Shown: positions 1 to 11,923 of the stretch, piece after piece
Layout: the number at the start of each line of letters is the position of its first letter
How positions within the stretch are numbered: the first letter of the stretch is position 1
Assembly (NCBI RefSeq): GCF_902686445.1
Contig: NC_062232.1
Span: 33,064,454 to 33,128,453 of the forward strand
Direction of reading: 5' to 3'
Length of the DNA stretch: 64,000 nucleotides
Source of the DNA: Sciurus carolinensis
Taxonomy: Eukaryota > Chordata > Mammalia > Rodentia > Sciuridae
Position numbers and translations under genes: made by a program
Notes under the pieces: generated by a model
Seen by the model: the letters and a program-made list of their open reading frames with translations, nothing else
Database searches by the model: none
Told to the model about the DNA's origin: nothing

Positions 1-1270
1 AGCCTTCCCATCCTCTGTGAGCTCCGCTGTCTGGTTTGTTCTGGTCTCTTCGTCTGTTCTGATGCTAACCCTAACCCCTTCCTGCTGCTTCAGTATCGCA
101 GGGTCCTCTCGGTCTACGTCCAGACGTGAACTACCTTTCCCTCCAACGTGCTTCTCTTCCTCTCTATTCCTGATCCTAGTCACAAAGATCAAAAAGAAAT
201 GAAGGAAGGGATTGGAGGCATTTTAGAATCTTCTAGTATGTTAGGGGAGTGTGCGAAATAAAGAGTAAAGAAGTTCGGATGAAAAAGAATCTGAGCACTT
301 CTGTGTGAAGAGCATCCAGGAACTTAACAGCAGGAAATTCCTGACATATTTTAGCTGTGGTGCTCCATCTCGCTTGACACAGAAAGCCCGGCTGAGCGCT
401 TTGGACCTCTCTCTTTGTCTCAATTCCCCCAAGGGGATCCCCCAGGTTGGAAAGAACAGCCGCCCAACCAGAACCAATGTGTAAGGAGACCTAGGCCTCT
501 TCCTTGATGGTGGCCCCCACCCTTCCCCAGACATGCCCCCCACCTGCCTCATGAACCAGTTAAAAACCAGGGCAGGGGGCAGGGCTGACGTGCAACTGGA
601 GAACGACCTTGCAAAGAAGGTTTGTTCCGTTTCAAGGGGAATCCAGCTCTCAGACAGCTAATGGGAGAGAGTCATCCTGAACTGACTCAGAAATAGGGTG
701 TCCTCAGCTCACGTGGTGCAGCTCACAGTCTGCCAGCCTGACACTGAATTTGAGCCCCCAAACTCCAAAGATCAATGCATAAGCCAATGCCAACACAGCC
801 ATTGGCAATAGGGCATGTTTCTTTCGCAGGGCAGGAAAACCCCTGCCCACCTCTGCACCAACTTCTCTGAGGTCCTGGGAAGCTAACTCAGTGATCGGCA
901 TGTTGCCCGTTTGCCATAGAAAAGAGAAGCAGAAGCCACAGCCGACGACTGGACTCCACATAGCCCTGGATAAAGCCCTGCCGATGCCCACAGCAGACCT
1001 CTCCACTCTGCCCACCACAGCTATGTATAACAGAATCTGTCACGCTGTCACAATATGACAGCTAGGCCAGAGGCTTCCTGGATGTCCTAAGACTGGACCT
1101 CTGACACCCCGGGTGGACCAGGCTACCCCAGCTCTCCTCAGGCCCACCCATCGATGAGAGGAAGGGGAAATGGTTTGGGAGATCGGGGAGTGGACTCCCA
1201 AACCTCTCCCAAATGGTTTGAGAGATCAGGTAAGATGGATTTCTGAAACTTCCAGAAGTTTCAGTCACCT
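1..1270. other. Unique sequence, no gene seen
   Basis: No repeat, coding exon or RNA gene is recognisable. The open frames on both strands are short and conflict with each other. Confidence 0.5.
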
Positions 1271-1276
1271 CAAACC

Positions 1277-1337
1277 TTTTTTTGTGTGTGTGGTGCTGGG
1301 CAAGCACTCTACCAACTGAGCTATATTCCCAACCCCC
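1277..1337 (-). mobile_element. ID SINE, partial
   Basis: Read on the minus strand this is a tRNA-Ala-derived ID element: a GGTTGGGAATATAGCTCAG-type A-box region followed by a truncated B-box end and a short A tail. A 6-bp CAAACC flanks it at 1271-1276 and 1338-1343, a possible target duplication. Part of the middle is missing. Confidence 0.7.
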
Positions 1338-1343
1338 CAAACC

Positions 1344-2310
1344 ATTTTCTTGGGAAAATGAGATGGAGTCCTCATTTCCTCAAGCTCCGAGGCATCTCAT
1401 AGAAGGCCCCTATAAACTGACGCCAAGTGCCACTCGTAAAATAAGTCCCTCTGGCCTTCCCTGCCAGCTTCTAGGTACCCAAAGGCTAATGGTAAAACTG
1501 GTAGAAGGTTCTGGATTCTTGGAGAAAGCCTGAAAGGAGACTGAGGTGGGACACCCACTTCCCCACATGAGGCAGGATCACTTAGCGCCATGCAGAGAGC
1601 ACGGTACGCTGCCCTGATCTGTCACTCACCGCGGGAGCCCTCCTTGACCTCCTGGGAGCCACTGGGAGACCAGCTTGGCAGAGCAGCTCGCCCACAGCCA
1701 CAGCCTCCTTGCTGACCCCTGGAGCAGCCTGTGGGAGCCACCTCTTGGCTAAGCCAGGAGCTTTGGAATGAAGACTCCAGAGAAAGACCTGAGCGGTGGG
1801 GGCAGGGGACCTTTCTCTGAGCTTATTAAAAGTCTTTTGTGTGCCATAGACTAAGCCCAGCTTTAACTTTTTCAGGCCTGATGAGCTGAAATGCTTCAGT
1901 TAGTTCATGAAACCAAAGCCCCTCCTTGCCTGTGACCACGCCTGGGTTTCCTTTATGTGGCCATCATAATTATACAGTGGCCCAACCCTGTGGCGCAAGG
2001 TGGTGTGCTCCGGCTCTCCCCAGCCCTGTCCTGTGCCAGGCTGGAAGAACAGTCTGGAAGGAGAACCCTTTGTCCAACAAATCATCATTGTGGGGACACA
2101 AAGCCGCAGGGACCCTCAGGGTCCTGCTGACACTCAGGCCGGCATCATCAGAGAGTCACATCTCCTGTGTGGTGCTGAAGCCCCCAGTTTGGAGACAGAA
2201 AGCTGGCTCGTGGCCAGCAGCAGCAGGGGACACCTTATCTAAACAAAGGGAGAGGACACGGAGCGCAAGGGGAAGGGGTGGGTGGGGGCTGCGTGGGTGG
2301 CTTCGCGTTG
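1344..2310. other. Unique sequence, no gene seen
   Basis: No repeats are recognised and no splice-bounded conserved frame is visible. Confidence 0.45.
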
Positions 2311-2313
2311 CAA

Positions 2314-2398
2314 TTTTTTTTTTTTTTTTCCTTTTGTGGCTCTTGTTTCCTTTTCTTTTTTCTTTTCTTCTTCTTCTTTTTTTTTTTTTTTTTTTTTA
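2314..2398. repeat. Polypyrimidine tract
   Basis: Two T-rich runs (2314-2329 and 2341-2398) with scattered C form an almost pure polypyrimidine stretch. It makes an overlapping forward frame look Phe/Leu/Ser-rich, which is an artefact. Confidence 0.9.
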
Positions 2399-2399
2399 T

Positions 2400-2785
2400 C
2401 TATTCAGTTTCATAGTATTCAGCAGCCGGGCGCTTGGCAAAACGTGGCAGCGATGCCCATACGGCCGTTTCCAGTGCAAACGGCTCCTTGTCAACTTTTA
2501 CAACCCTGCGCTAAAACTCCAGGCACGTCCCTTATTGCCAGCGCCCGGTTATTTATTTGCCCAGCCTGTCTGGCCCCCTATTTTTCACATGTGTGTGATT
2601 CTTCTAGTTGCTTCCACTTCCCTCCCCGTCCAATTTAGAACTGGGAGGTGTTTAGCATTTCATCTTTTCTGGCTCCTGCGCTGCTTAATGTCGTTTTCCT
2701 TTCCGTTCGGCTCTCTTTCGCTGGAAACCATTGTTACTAATAATAACCTCACCAGGCGCACCATCAAAGAGCCTGGATGGCCCCT
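2400..2785. promoter_or_regulatory. Candidate conserved noncoding element
   Basis: This block is repeat-free between a pyrimidine tract and a TG repeat, with balanced composition. It carries transcription-factor-like words, including an ATTGTT SOX-type core and nearby TAATAA near 2730-2745. Conservation cannot be seen from one sequence, so the regulatory role is inferred from appearance. Confidence 0.25.
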
Positions 2786-2917
2786 GCCCGCAGGGCCGGG
2801 GTGCACACACGACTCACAGGGACACGGCTGGCCCAGGTCAGCGGGTGAGGGCCACAGCCTCAGTCACTCCGTGTCTTGGAACTGGGCCTTTCATTCTTCT
2901 TTAATCCTTTACACAAA

Positions 2918-2920
<3 letters not shown>

Positions 2921-2954
<34 letters not shown>

Positions 2955-3001
2955 CATGCATGTGTGTGTGTGCGTCTGTGTGTGCGTGTCTGCATGTGTG
3001 G
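2921..3001. repeat. (TG)n microsatellite
   Basis: About 16 uninterrupted TG units at 2921-2952 are followed by an imperfect TG/CATG continuation to about 3001. Alternating purine-pyrimidine DNA of this kind can adopt Z-form. Confidence 0.95.
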
Positions 3002-3945
3002 CTTTGAAATCGTCCCCCCAAAAGGGGAGTTTCATGGTTGAGCCTGACCCGGTGCAATGCAGAATATATTATGTCTTTCAGAGCGTGGCTCACAGCCCCG
3101 CACGTGCAACCCAGATCAAACACGGCCCACAGAAACAATGGTAGGAAGCATAGCCAGAGTGAATCAATTCCTTGATCCTGCTCTACCAAAAAATTAAAGC
3201 AGAGCACTCCTGCGGTTTTTAACCCAGATAAGACCGCAGCCACGGCCGCGTCTCCCGCGTTCCCGTGTTTCTTGTTCCGGTTTCCTTTTGCTCTGGAGAA
3301 AATGCAGAATAGAGAGTGTGCAGAGTCCAGTTCTGCCGGTCCAGTTGGCTGTTGCAAAACAGTACAGGGCTCCATTCCTTTGACCTTAGTTAGCACGTGT
3401 GTGTTCGTGCACATGTACACACACACACACACCCCACAGGCTGCGGTTACCTATTCCCCAGAATAAGCAGCACAGATTCCAGCATGCTTTCAACAGGACA
3501 AGCAGGCAGAAGGCAGAAGGGACCCTTTCTGATCGCTGTTAGCTCTTCAAAGGCAACAATCTTCCAGCAAATAAAGCTCCAGCCCCAAGCCTGAGACTCG
3601 CTCCGTCTCTCCATCCCCAAGTGTTGACACGGCCATTCAGTGTCAAAGAGCTTTTTAAATATGTAGGTGGTCTCTCTAAGTCAGCTGGGTTTTATGTCGG
3701 CATTGACCCTGGGCTGACCCCAGCCCTGAGGATCCCAGATTGCCCTGCTGGAGCTGCCTAGGAGGGAGGCCAGCCCGCCCCCAGCCGCTGATGGGCCACT
3801 AAGGCCACCCTGTTGGGCTGGTCAGCTGCAGTCGGTGTCCTCTCCTGACCTCTGCTCTAACGCGACGATGCCCTTTATTTAGACACCACAGTCCATCCTG
3901 ATCCTCCAGCCCCAGATTCACCGGCTGGAAACAAACCATGGACGG
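3002..3945. other. Unique sequence with a short CA run
   Basis: Mostly unrecognised unique DNA. A short (CA)n lies at 3418-3433. No coding or RNA gene is supported. Confidence 0.45.
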
Positions 3946-3949
3946 CGAC

Positions 3950-4110
3950 AGTCACAAGCCAAGAAAAGCCAGCAGCCACCAGAAGAAGCTGGAAGAAGCA
4001 ACAGTGGAAGTCTCCCCTAGATTCTCCAGAGGAATCGTGGCCCTGCGGACACCGTGGTTTCGGTCCAGTGACACTACTGAGGTCTGGCTTCTAGAACTGT
4101 AAGCCACGGG
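3950..4110 (+). mobile_element. MaLR-type LTR fragment
   Basis: The segment resembles the 3' half of mammalian MaLR-type LTRs: a stretch related to the usual CCAGAAG...GACACCTTGATTT region and an ending related to CTTCTAGAACTGTAAG. It is short and divergent. Confidence 0.45.
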
Positions 4111-4210
4111 CTTCGGGGTCATTTGGTATGGCCGCCATAGGAGACGAGTCCAGGCTGTCCTCAGGGCTGCCGGGAGACCACAGTCAGATGACCCTAGGGA
4201 TCGAGACGGG

Positions 4211-4378
4211 ACTTGGGTTATCTTAACGGGTCGTCACAACAAGCTGGTAAGGTAGTGGACAAGGTAAGTTTGATCGTGGTTCACTGATAACAAAATGGAA
4301 GCCGCGAGAAATTTGATGTTCTGTTCAAGGTCATATGCAGTTTGGTGGCAAAGCCAGGACTGGGACAGAGCTCACCCA
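4211..4378 (-). mobile_element. MIR SINE
   Basis: The order of matches fits MIR in reverse: CACAACAA..., then a diverged ATGAGGAAACTGAGG equivalent, then TTCAAGGTCATA...GGCAAAGCCAGGACTGGGA. MIR is an ancient mammalian tRNA-derived SINE. Confidence 0.6.
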
Positions 4379-5344
4379 ACACCTGGTGCTGCTTTTTGTC
4401 CACCAGCCTTCAGTGACCAGCCACGCGCTCTGTCCCCAGCTTCTCCTCTCCAAACAATTCTAAGCAGCTGAAAAGGAGGGCTAGGCCCCCATGGGAGCTT
4501 AGCCAGGTTTCTGAAGGAACTAGAAGTCAAAGGAACCCCTCTCCTGTCCCCTTCCTGACCACGGGTGTTGGCGTTTGGGCAAATACTGAGACACAGGCCA
4601 CACCAGTGGATGGATGACCCACCCCAAGCTGCTTCTCTCCTCCCAGAGGAGAGAAAATCTGGGGACATAATTCTGTCTCGGTGACTCACCTCTGAGTCCT
4701 GTCAGGACTCCCCAGGCCTCAGATTCCTCTGCAGTGACATGGAAATACGAACAAGGCCACCCCCTCCTCCGAGGAGCTGTGGGACTGGAAGGCGAGCCTG
4801 TGCAGGAACGCCCATGGTGAGTGGTGACTGCCACCTGCTCTTCCCTCCAGAGGGAGTGGCCCTGGGGAGCCCTTGGAGTCACGGGGCCTCAGGAGAGCTT
4901 GCCAAAGGCGCCACACTGAGACTTTCCAGGGAGACCCAGGTCCATCTCTCACCACATGGGCTGGGGACCGCCATGACTCTTGACCCTCCCCAGAGAGCTC
5001 GGGACAACCAGGCGCCTGGGGACGGCACTGTTGAAGCACATGCTGGCTTTCTGCCGCGCCCCCACCTCGCTCATGTCTCCTCCGTCCTGGGCACACTCGC
5101 TCTTACCTGCTCGCCCTTTCCCTCCTCCCAGGGTTCCATCCAGCGCCACACATACACACGCACACACACAGGGGACCAGGCTGAGGCCAGACGCCACCCT
5201 GGCTCAACTGGTCTCTCTGACTTCCCTCACTCCCTCACAGGCTTCTCCTGAGAGCCCGCGCTCTGCAAATCACTGGCATGGGAGTCCCCATTTGAGGCTC
5301 TGCTTCTAGAACATTCTTAACTAAAATATCACATGAGGTCCTAG
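4379..5344. other. Unique sequence, no gene seen
   Basis: GC-rich unique DNA with open frames on both strands that conflict and match nothing I recognise. A short CA run lies at 5147-5171. Confidence 0.4.
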
Positions 5345-5725
5345 GGAAGCAAAGTCAGAAAAGATGGACCCTTGTCCTCTAAGAGCTCTGGTCTGATGGG
5401 GGAAGCAGCCTGACAAGGCACTAGCTAATGTTTTAGATCCCACAATGAAGGTCTACTTAGCCCACCGTGGGGCACGGGGTGGCTGGCGATCTGTTGAGTG
5501 TGTGGATGAAGTGGGGAGGGAACAGAGAGGGAAAGGCAGCAGAGAAGAAAAGCTGAAAGGCCACAGTCTAGCTGCCAGGAGGTTGCGCGTAGCTGCGTGC
5601 AGCTGGCACACGCTGGCACAAGGTGATGCTGGAAAATCAAAAGGCCCCGTCACAGCAGGCCTCGGGGCTCAGCTAAAGGGTTCAAACTTTCTCCTGAGGG
5701 CAGTGGGGAGCCATGGAAGGGGGGG
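5345..5725 (+). repeat. Ancient interspersed repeat, family unassigned
   Basis: Contains degenerate hallmarks of an old mammalian repeat seen several times here: a 'length gained then constant' style series such as GTCCTCTAAGAGCTCTGGTCTG and, near 5690, CCTGAGGGCAGTGGGGAGCC. I know this sequence type from mammalian genomes but will not assign a family name from memory. Confidence 0.4.
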
Positions 5726-5729
5726 ACCC

Positions 5730-6688
5730 GGGTTTGTTTCTGAGAGCTTACCTTGGCTGCAAAATAGAAGGATTTGAGCGAGGCAGAGATTCGGACAAGC
5801 CGAACTCTGGGAGTTCTGGAAGTTTCCAGGAAAGACAGGGAGAGCTGTAGGACATGTAGAAGAAAGCAGCGCAAAGGCTGGCCAGTTGAATCCCCTGAAC
5901 GGCAGCTGTCAGGAGAGATGACAGACAGGTTAAGCCCATGGCAGAGGGTGTCCCTGGGTCCAGAGTTGGCTAGACTCTTCTAGCCCCAGCTGGGAGTCAT
6001 TACCACTATGCCCATCATGTGACCAGACCCCTAAGGGTCCTGAAGGGGCACAGGAACAGCAGACAGGGCAGGAGGACCCACCAGGACTGGGAAAAGCCTC
6101 GTCAAGCTCTGGGATGGAGCTTGGTGAGCGCAGACCCCTTTATTCCTCTATGTGACATGTCCCCTTGGGACCCCCTCCCCCCGCCTTAGCTCAGCCCTGT
6201 GTCCCTCCTCCTCCACTCCCAGCAGCAACACACAGGGCCAGGCAGGATGAAGAGTAGTACGAGGGGTGGCCTGAGAGGCCCAGCAGGTCTCAGACACCTC
6301 CCTCAGAAGGAAGCCTGGGGTGCGACCACCCCGAATCTTTCCTCCCAGTCTCTTAAACTACAGTGTAATCCCCTGGTGCCAAGGGCTGTGTGCAGAACTG
6401 CCGGGACCAAGGCAGGACAAGGCGCCCAGAACCAGGAGTCCCCGGAGGACAAGAAGATATGTGTCCCAGGTCTGGAAACCAGGAGGCCACAGAGCCCAGG
6501 ACAGACCCAGGCTGCCTGGGGGCGGGGCGAGGAGCCCTGGCTCTGCAGCGGGGGCTCTAAGGTGGCCAGCACTCTAGTCCTTGGCGGGCCTCTCGCTGTC
6601 CTCTCTACCTAATCCCTTTGCTTTCCAAGACCCAGCGGCAGAAGGTGACAGCTTGCTCACGCTTGCTGTCCCCAACCCCCACCCGCAT
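5730..6688. other. Unique sequence, no gene seen
   Basis: No recognisable repeat. Frames of up to 137 codons occur on both strands in GC-rich DNA without support as exons. Confidence 0.4.
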
Positions 6689-6768
6689 GTTTGCAGTGCC
6701 AGGGGTCCAACCCAGGGCTCCGCGCAGGCTAGGCAAGCGCTCTACCGCTGAGCTAGCTCCCCAGCCCT
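6689..6768 (-). mobile_element. ID SINE
   Basis: On the minus strand it begins GGCTGGGGAGCTAGCTCAG, passes through AGAGCGCTTGCCTAGCC and ends with a CCTGGCACTGCAAA-like B-box region. This is an almost full-length ID element. Confidence 0.85.
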
Positions 6769-7077
6769 GGCTTTAATTCCTTTCCTTGTCAATCCACAAA
6801 TTCAGAGAACTCGAGTACATGAGGAGAATCTCGGCGGGCAGCGGGAGTGAGGGGTCTCTTTCCATGACACAAATTTGTCTGGCTCCGGTCCTTCAGGAGT
6901 TCACAGCCTAATGAGAGAAAACAGAGATTATATTCGCACAATGCCATGAGATATGGCGGCTAAGTGTCCTCTGTGTTTACAGGGGACAAGCACTTTGGGG
7001 GAAAGTCATCACAGTAGCCAGTATACAGTACCTACCTACCCCACCCAGGCTCCCTGCCCACATGGTTTGCAAGCCTT

Positions 7078-7235
7078 AACATGTTTCATCCTCAGCCCGG
7101 TTCCCTAGCAACAGCCCATTTTACAGATGAGAATACAAAGGCACAGAGAGATTGAGTAACGTACCCTAGGTCACACAGGTAGAATGGAGATTTGGGCTTC
7201 ATGGTCTGTTTCCTTAACCACTAGACCAGGCAGAG
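7078..7235 (-). mobile_element. MIR SINE
   Basis: Clear reverse MIR: CCATTTTACAGATGAGAA, then GGCACAGAGAGATTGAGTAA, then GGTCACACAGGTAGAATGG and an end near TTAACCACTAGACCAGGCAG. Confidence 0.85.
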
Positions 7236-7267
7236 GGAATAATGACACCTGTTTAAAATGACATCTT

Positions 7268-7440
7268 TTGGGTAGCACTGGTGAGCAGTGGAGAGTGCAG
7301 AGCCCTGGGTCTTGTAGACTGCAGCGCTCATTGGTGCCCTTTCTGAGCCTCAGTTTCCTCACGGGTAAAATGGGGAGAACAACAGCCCACCGCTTTATCT
7401 CGGGCTGTGGGAGAAGTCATTGAGCAGAGAGCAGGTGCCC
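7268..7440 (+). mobile_element. MIR SINE
   Basis: Forward MIR with the core GAGCCTCAGTTTCCTCACG followed by GTAAAATGGGGAGAA. It lies beside an opposite-strand MIR, so two ancient copies are in inverted orientation. Confidence 0.75.
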
Positions 7441-8479
7441 ACTGACGAGGGTGGGTCGCTCCGTTCCCGTGGGGCTGTGAGAACTGCAAGACCCCTTTGT
7501 GTTCATTCATCAGACTTAGCAGCCAAGGAGCCTGGCAGCGGGTGTGCGTCTGGTGCCAGGTCCCCTGAGGGATTGGGGACTTCAGGGATGCCTAATGAAG
7601 GGGGGCTGCGCTGTGTCCTCCAGCAGAAGAGCCAGGTCCCCAGAGCAGCTCCTCAAGCTCCCATCTTGGCTTCATTTCTCCCCAGACTTCTGGGCCATCA
7701 CACAAGGCACTGGTCCCCACGCCCCTCCCATCTCAGGGATCTTTCCAGACTCATCAGCCCTCAGCGTTCAAGGACCAAGGGCCCCCAGTCAGCTGACATC
7801 CAGATGGAGGACCTGAATCTTGGCCCAAGGGAGGGAGGACAAGGGCTGTGGAATGGAGGAGTCCCACACCCACCTCCCCCCACAGGGAAGCCAGAGCCCG
7901 CCTAGACGTAGCTCCCCGCAGGAAAGCCGTCCCCAGCTGCCACCCCCTGCACAGAGATTTACAGATGGCTCCCTGATGCGATCTAGGGCCCTCCCTGGCT
8001 GGCATCCACCAGTCTCAGATGCAATTAGGGGGAAATAATGTGTACACTCGGCTAGAGCCTGTGCTGCCGCAGGCAGGCAGAAGCTGGCTGTGTCTTGCTG
8101 CCCACCTCCGTGACCTTGAACTCGGGGAACTTTGCACCTCTCTGACTTTGCACTGGCTCTTTGCTTGCTGAGCACCCTTCCCCCACACAATTTTATCTGC
8201 TAGAAAAAGCCACTTCCAGCCTCCATCTCTTCCATGACACGTTGAGGAAACCCCATTTCCGACCCACACGCATGCGCACACACGGACAAACAGCCACGAG
8301 CACATACCCAGGTTAAAATTGACCTTCCTCTCCTTTTGTCCATTTTGCGGCATGTTTATACATTTTTATCAAAGAAAATACCACATGATGTACTATATTT
8401 TATTCTTTTACGGGTTTATCCTGTACTTCCACCTTATAACAGATCACCCAAAACTTCATGGTTTAACATAACAACTTTG
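7441..8479. other. Unique sequence, no gene seen
   Basis: No repeat recognised. Overlapping frames on both strands in this GC-rich stretch are judged random. Confidence 0.4.
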
Positions 8480-8706
8480 GCCGGGGGCTGTGGTGCAGGC
8501 CTGTCATTCCAGTGGCTCAGGAGGCTGAGGCAGGAGGATCGTGAGTTCGAAGCCAGCCTCAGCAACTTAGCGAGGCCCTAAGCAACTTAGTGAGACCATG
8601 TCTCTAAATAAAATATTAACAAGGAGCTGGGGATGTGGCTCAGTGATTAAGAGCCCCGGGGTTCAATCCCCAGTACCAATAATAATAATAATAACAACAA
8701 CAACTC
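8480..8706 (+). mobile_element. B1-dID composite SINE with AAT tail
   Basis: Full composite: 7SL-derived B1 head (GGCTGAGGCAGGAGGATCG region near 8525), A-rich linker TCTCTAAATAAAAT, then the ID part GCTGGGGATGTGGCTCAGTG. The tail has become an (AAT)n microsatellite at 8677-8706. Confidence 0.95.
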
Positions 8707-9270
8707 TGATTTTGTTCACTAATCTTCAATTTAAGCAGGGCAAGGTAGAAACAGCTCCTTTGGGCTCTGAGCAGTCCTTGGGGCAGTGGGAGGCTGGACC
8801 TGGAGGCTCACACTGGCTGGTAGTCAGGATCTTAGCTGCGACTGAAGCCAGGGCCTTATATGTGGCCTCTGCTTGTGACTTTGAGCTCAATCCCAGCACA
8901 GCTGACAGGTCCCAAGAGGGAGCATCCCAAGAAGATCAGACAGAAACTCTGGTTGCCTTTACAAATTCACCTGGGATGTCACACAACATCACTTCTGCTG
9001 TAATCACGGGGCCACCATTTCCCAAGGGGAACAAAGACTATGCGTCTCAGCAGAGGAGCGTCAACCTCCAATGGGAAGGAGATGACATGGGATGGGCCAT
9101 ATTGATGGCGGCCATGTTTTAAAAATACACTCTGCCGTGTTCCCTATCACTCATGAGGACAAGGTGGTATTAGTTGGTGCTAAAAGCAAATCCTTGCAGA
9201 AGGCAGGAAAGGAGGAAGGGATCTCACAGCAAAAATGCAAAGGTAGACACAGCCTCTTTAGGGCTAAAAG
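8707..9270. other. Unique sequence, no gene seen
   Basis: No repeat or gene structure recognised. Confidence 0.4.
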
Positions 9271-9274
9271 TGAC

Positions 9275-9400
9275 TGGCAGGATCGTCCTAACTCTCCCAT
9301 TCTCCAGATGAGATGACTGAGGTTCAGAAGCACACACACATTCTCCCCAAGGACTCGGAGCCATGTCAGAAATATCCAGTCTGAGTCCTCTTCCTCTCCA
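9275..9400 (-). mobile_element. Probable MIR fragment
   Basis: Matches part of reverse MIR: CCCATTCTCCAGATGAGATG, then ACTGAGGTTCAGAAG. Divergent downstream. Confidence 0.5.
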
Positions 9401-10044
9401 CCGTGGAAGAGGGTAGGGTTACCTGTCACTTACCATTCCCAGAACCAATGACTCTTAGCATTGAAGGGGTGTCAGACGGTGCCTGGACTGGATTTCCAAG
9501 GTGGGTTTCTTGAGCTTAGTCCTCACCCCGGCCAGAAGCCAGGCCCTGCCTGCCTCTCTCTGCACGAGCCTGACTGGGGCCAGTGGCCAGGCCACCTCCA
9601 CCCGCCCCCGCCTGCCCTGCTCTCCAGCTTCCTGGCAGCTTTCTTGGACAGAGTGGGGTCACAGAGGGACCGTTGGCTAAGGAGGATGACAGGGCTCAAT
9701 TCAAACGCAGGCTCATGTTGATGCGTCCCAGGGCTCAGGGCCTCCTGGCAGGCAAGCAGAAAGGTTGAAAGAGAGTCTCATCCGTGAGGAGCTTAGCAGA
9801 TCATTAGAGGTGCCCGAAATGGAAGTTCCTCTTCTCTACCGCTTCCGGATCCTCTGCGGCCTCAGGAATGGCAGCACAGCCTCCCCAGAGCATCCTGGAT
9901 TCCAGAAGATACAGCTTGGGGGAGGGGAGAGGGCACCTGCTGTCCCTGTGGGGGGATGGTGGCTCACCAGCCTCGTCCCCCTGCCTGGAAGAAGCTCCCT
10001 CAGCAACTCCTGCTACGCCATTTCTGCAGTCACCAAATAGTCCA
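9401..10044. other. Unique sequence, no gene seen
   Basis: No repeat recognised. No conserved frame. Confidence 0.4.
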
Positions 10045-10045
10045 G

Positions 10046-10440
10046 TCAAGTCTTGCTGTGGAACAAATGACCTCCAAATTCAGTGACTTTAAAACACAAT
10101 CATTTTATTATCTTTCATGAGGTTGGGGGCAGGGCTCAGTTGGGTAATTCTTTGGCAGCACATGGCACTGATAAGGGTCACTTGGGAGCATGGGTCTAGT
10201 TAGCCCCACTGGTCAGAGAATCCAAGATGGCTGCACTCCTACGCCTCCTGCTGAGGCAGGGGAGGCTGGCTGACAGCCTCGGAGGCTGGCTTGGTTCGGC
10301 CTCTCTCCCTTTCTGTGTGGCATTGGGACCTGGCCACAGGGTCTCTCAAGCAGTGTGGTCCAACTTCTGACATGTTAACTTAGGGCTTTGAAAAGGCCAA
10401 GATGACTCCCACAGCATCACTTACCCAACCCCCAACCATC
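10046..10440 (-). mobile_element. MLT1-like LTR (ERVL-MaLR)
   Basis: Reads as the reverse complement of an MLT1-type LTR: TGTGGAACAAATGACCTCCAA, then CTTTAAAACACAATCATTTTA, then CAGGGCTCAGTTGGGTAATTC, then AGAATCCAAGATGGCTGCAC. Noncoding ancient LTR remnant. Confidence 0.7.
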
Positions 10441-10616
10441 AAAGTAACCGGAGCCGAACCCCAACTCAGGGAAAGGACCACAGACTCCACCTCTCTATGG
10501 TCCCACTGAGGATCTCAAATCTGTCAGAGTCGAGCAACCTTTGGACCCATATCTGTCTGTCTGTCCCCTAGGCAGTTCTGTGCCCAGGTCAATCTCATTA
10601 CTCATGCCAAGTAGCT

Positions 10617-11165
10617 TGTTATGGGCTGGATTGTGTTCCCCAAAATCCGCAGGTTGGAGTCCTAACCCCAGGACCTCAGGATGTGACCATATTTGGAGAT
10701 CGGGTCCTTTTTTTTTGGTACAGGGGTGCTTAACCACAGAGCCACATCCCCAGCCCTTTTTATTTTTAATTTTGAGACACGGTTTTACTAAGTTGCTTAG
10801 GGCCTTGCTAGGTTGCTGAGGCTGGCCTTGAACTTAGGATCCTCCTGCCTCAGCCTCCCAAATTGCTGGGATTACAGGCGTGTGCCACCTCACTGGGCTG
10901 GAGGTAGGATCTCTAAAGGGACAATGAAATTAAAAACGAGGCTGTTAGGTTGGATCCTAACCCAATCTAACTAGTGTCCTCCTAAGAAGAGGAAATGTGG
11001 ATACACAGAGAGTGTCACCAGGTGTAGGCCCAGAGGAAAGATGTGTGAGGACACAGCCCGAAGGCAGCCATGTGCAAGCTAAGGAGAGAGGCCTCAGAAG
11101 GAGCCGGCCTTGCCCATCCTTGATCTTGGACTTTCAGCCTGGATAACAGTGGGGAAACCATCACC
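10617..11165 (+). mobile_element. MaLR-type LTR split by a SINE
   Basis: Starts TGTTATGGGCTGGATTGTGT, continues with AGTCCTAACCCCAGGACCTC, and after a reverse B1-dID resumes with AACTAGTGTCCTCCTAAGAA and a GGAGAGAGGCCTCAGAAGGA region. Order and orientation fit one MaLR LTR interrupted after about 90 bp. Confidence 0.7.
10708..10900 (-). mobile_element. B1-dID SINE
   Basis: Complete composite in reverse, inserted in a MaLR LTR: T run, GGTACAGGGGTGCTTAACCA (ID end), GCCACATCCCCAGCCC, then the reverse B1 head ending at ACAGGCGTGTGCCACC. Confidence 0.95.
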
Positions 11166-11922
11166 TGTGACTCAGCAGCCGGTGGCATTTGCTCTGACCA
11201 CCCTAGCGCTCGACAGTGCTGCAGTAATCCCTATGCTATCATTTTGATCTGCTTTGCTTCCCAGGGAATGTGGTGCCTTAGTTACGCAGCCATTTTGAGA
11301 GTTTAGTGACTTGGACCAAAGTTCATAGCATGGGAAAGTATTAGAGCAAGAAATCGAGATCCAGTCCTGCACAGGTGAGGCTGGGACGGGGCCGCTTGGA
11401 GAGCCATGCAGGCGTGGTTACAGCATATGGCGGCCCAGAGCAACCACCTGCCCTCCCCTGCCCACCATCCCAGAGTCCAGGGAGGACCTTGGCCAAGATC
11501 CCAGGCCCTCGTTGGAGGGATACTGAGAAAACGGATGAAGGATGCAGGTCTGAGGTTCCGCATGGCTTCCTGTAGCCCTTCCAAGCAGTGACACAATGAG
11601 GCAGCTGTCTCCCTCCAGGGCCACCCATCTGCCCACCCCTGCCCTGCTCCACTCGATGTGCCCACTGTCGCCCACTGGGTGGGATCACTTGATTAAGGTT
11701 TCCTGTCCCTAAAGAAACAAGCAGAGCCCACAGACGGAGCTGGCTGACCTGCTGGGAACGCTGTCTCTTGGAGACCGCTCCCACCCCCACCCACTCTCAG
11801 TGGCCCAGGGTCCCGGGCTAGGGAAGCAGAGCCTTTCAGGGACACGATTCCCCAGGACTATCTCCTGATGGCTCGGGGTGAGGGAGCTGATCAGTCCACA
11901 GTGGGCGGAAATGTTATTGAAT
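11166..11922. other. Unique sequence, no gene seen
   Basis: Overlapping frames of up to 149 codons exist on the minus strand in GC-rich DNA, together with forward frames. None resembles a known protein. Confidence 0.4.
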
Positions 11923-11923
11923 C

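Noticed and set aside
62..77. CTAACCCTAACCCC telomere-like motif
   Set aside because: Only about two units, too short to be an interstitial telomere block.
1926..3041. 371-codon forward open frame
   Set aside because: It runs through a pyrimidine tract and a TG repeat, giving Phe/Leu and Val/Cys runs, with no domain. An artefact of low-complexity DNA.
2860..3432. 190-codon minus open frame
   Set aside because: It crosses the CA/TG repeats (His-Thr runs). No protein similarity recognised.
4739..5251. 170-codon forward open frame with overlapping minus frames
   Set aside because: GC-rich unique DNA with open frames on both strands. No recognisable domain and no splice context.
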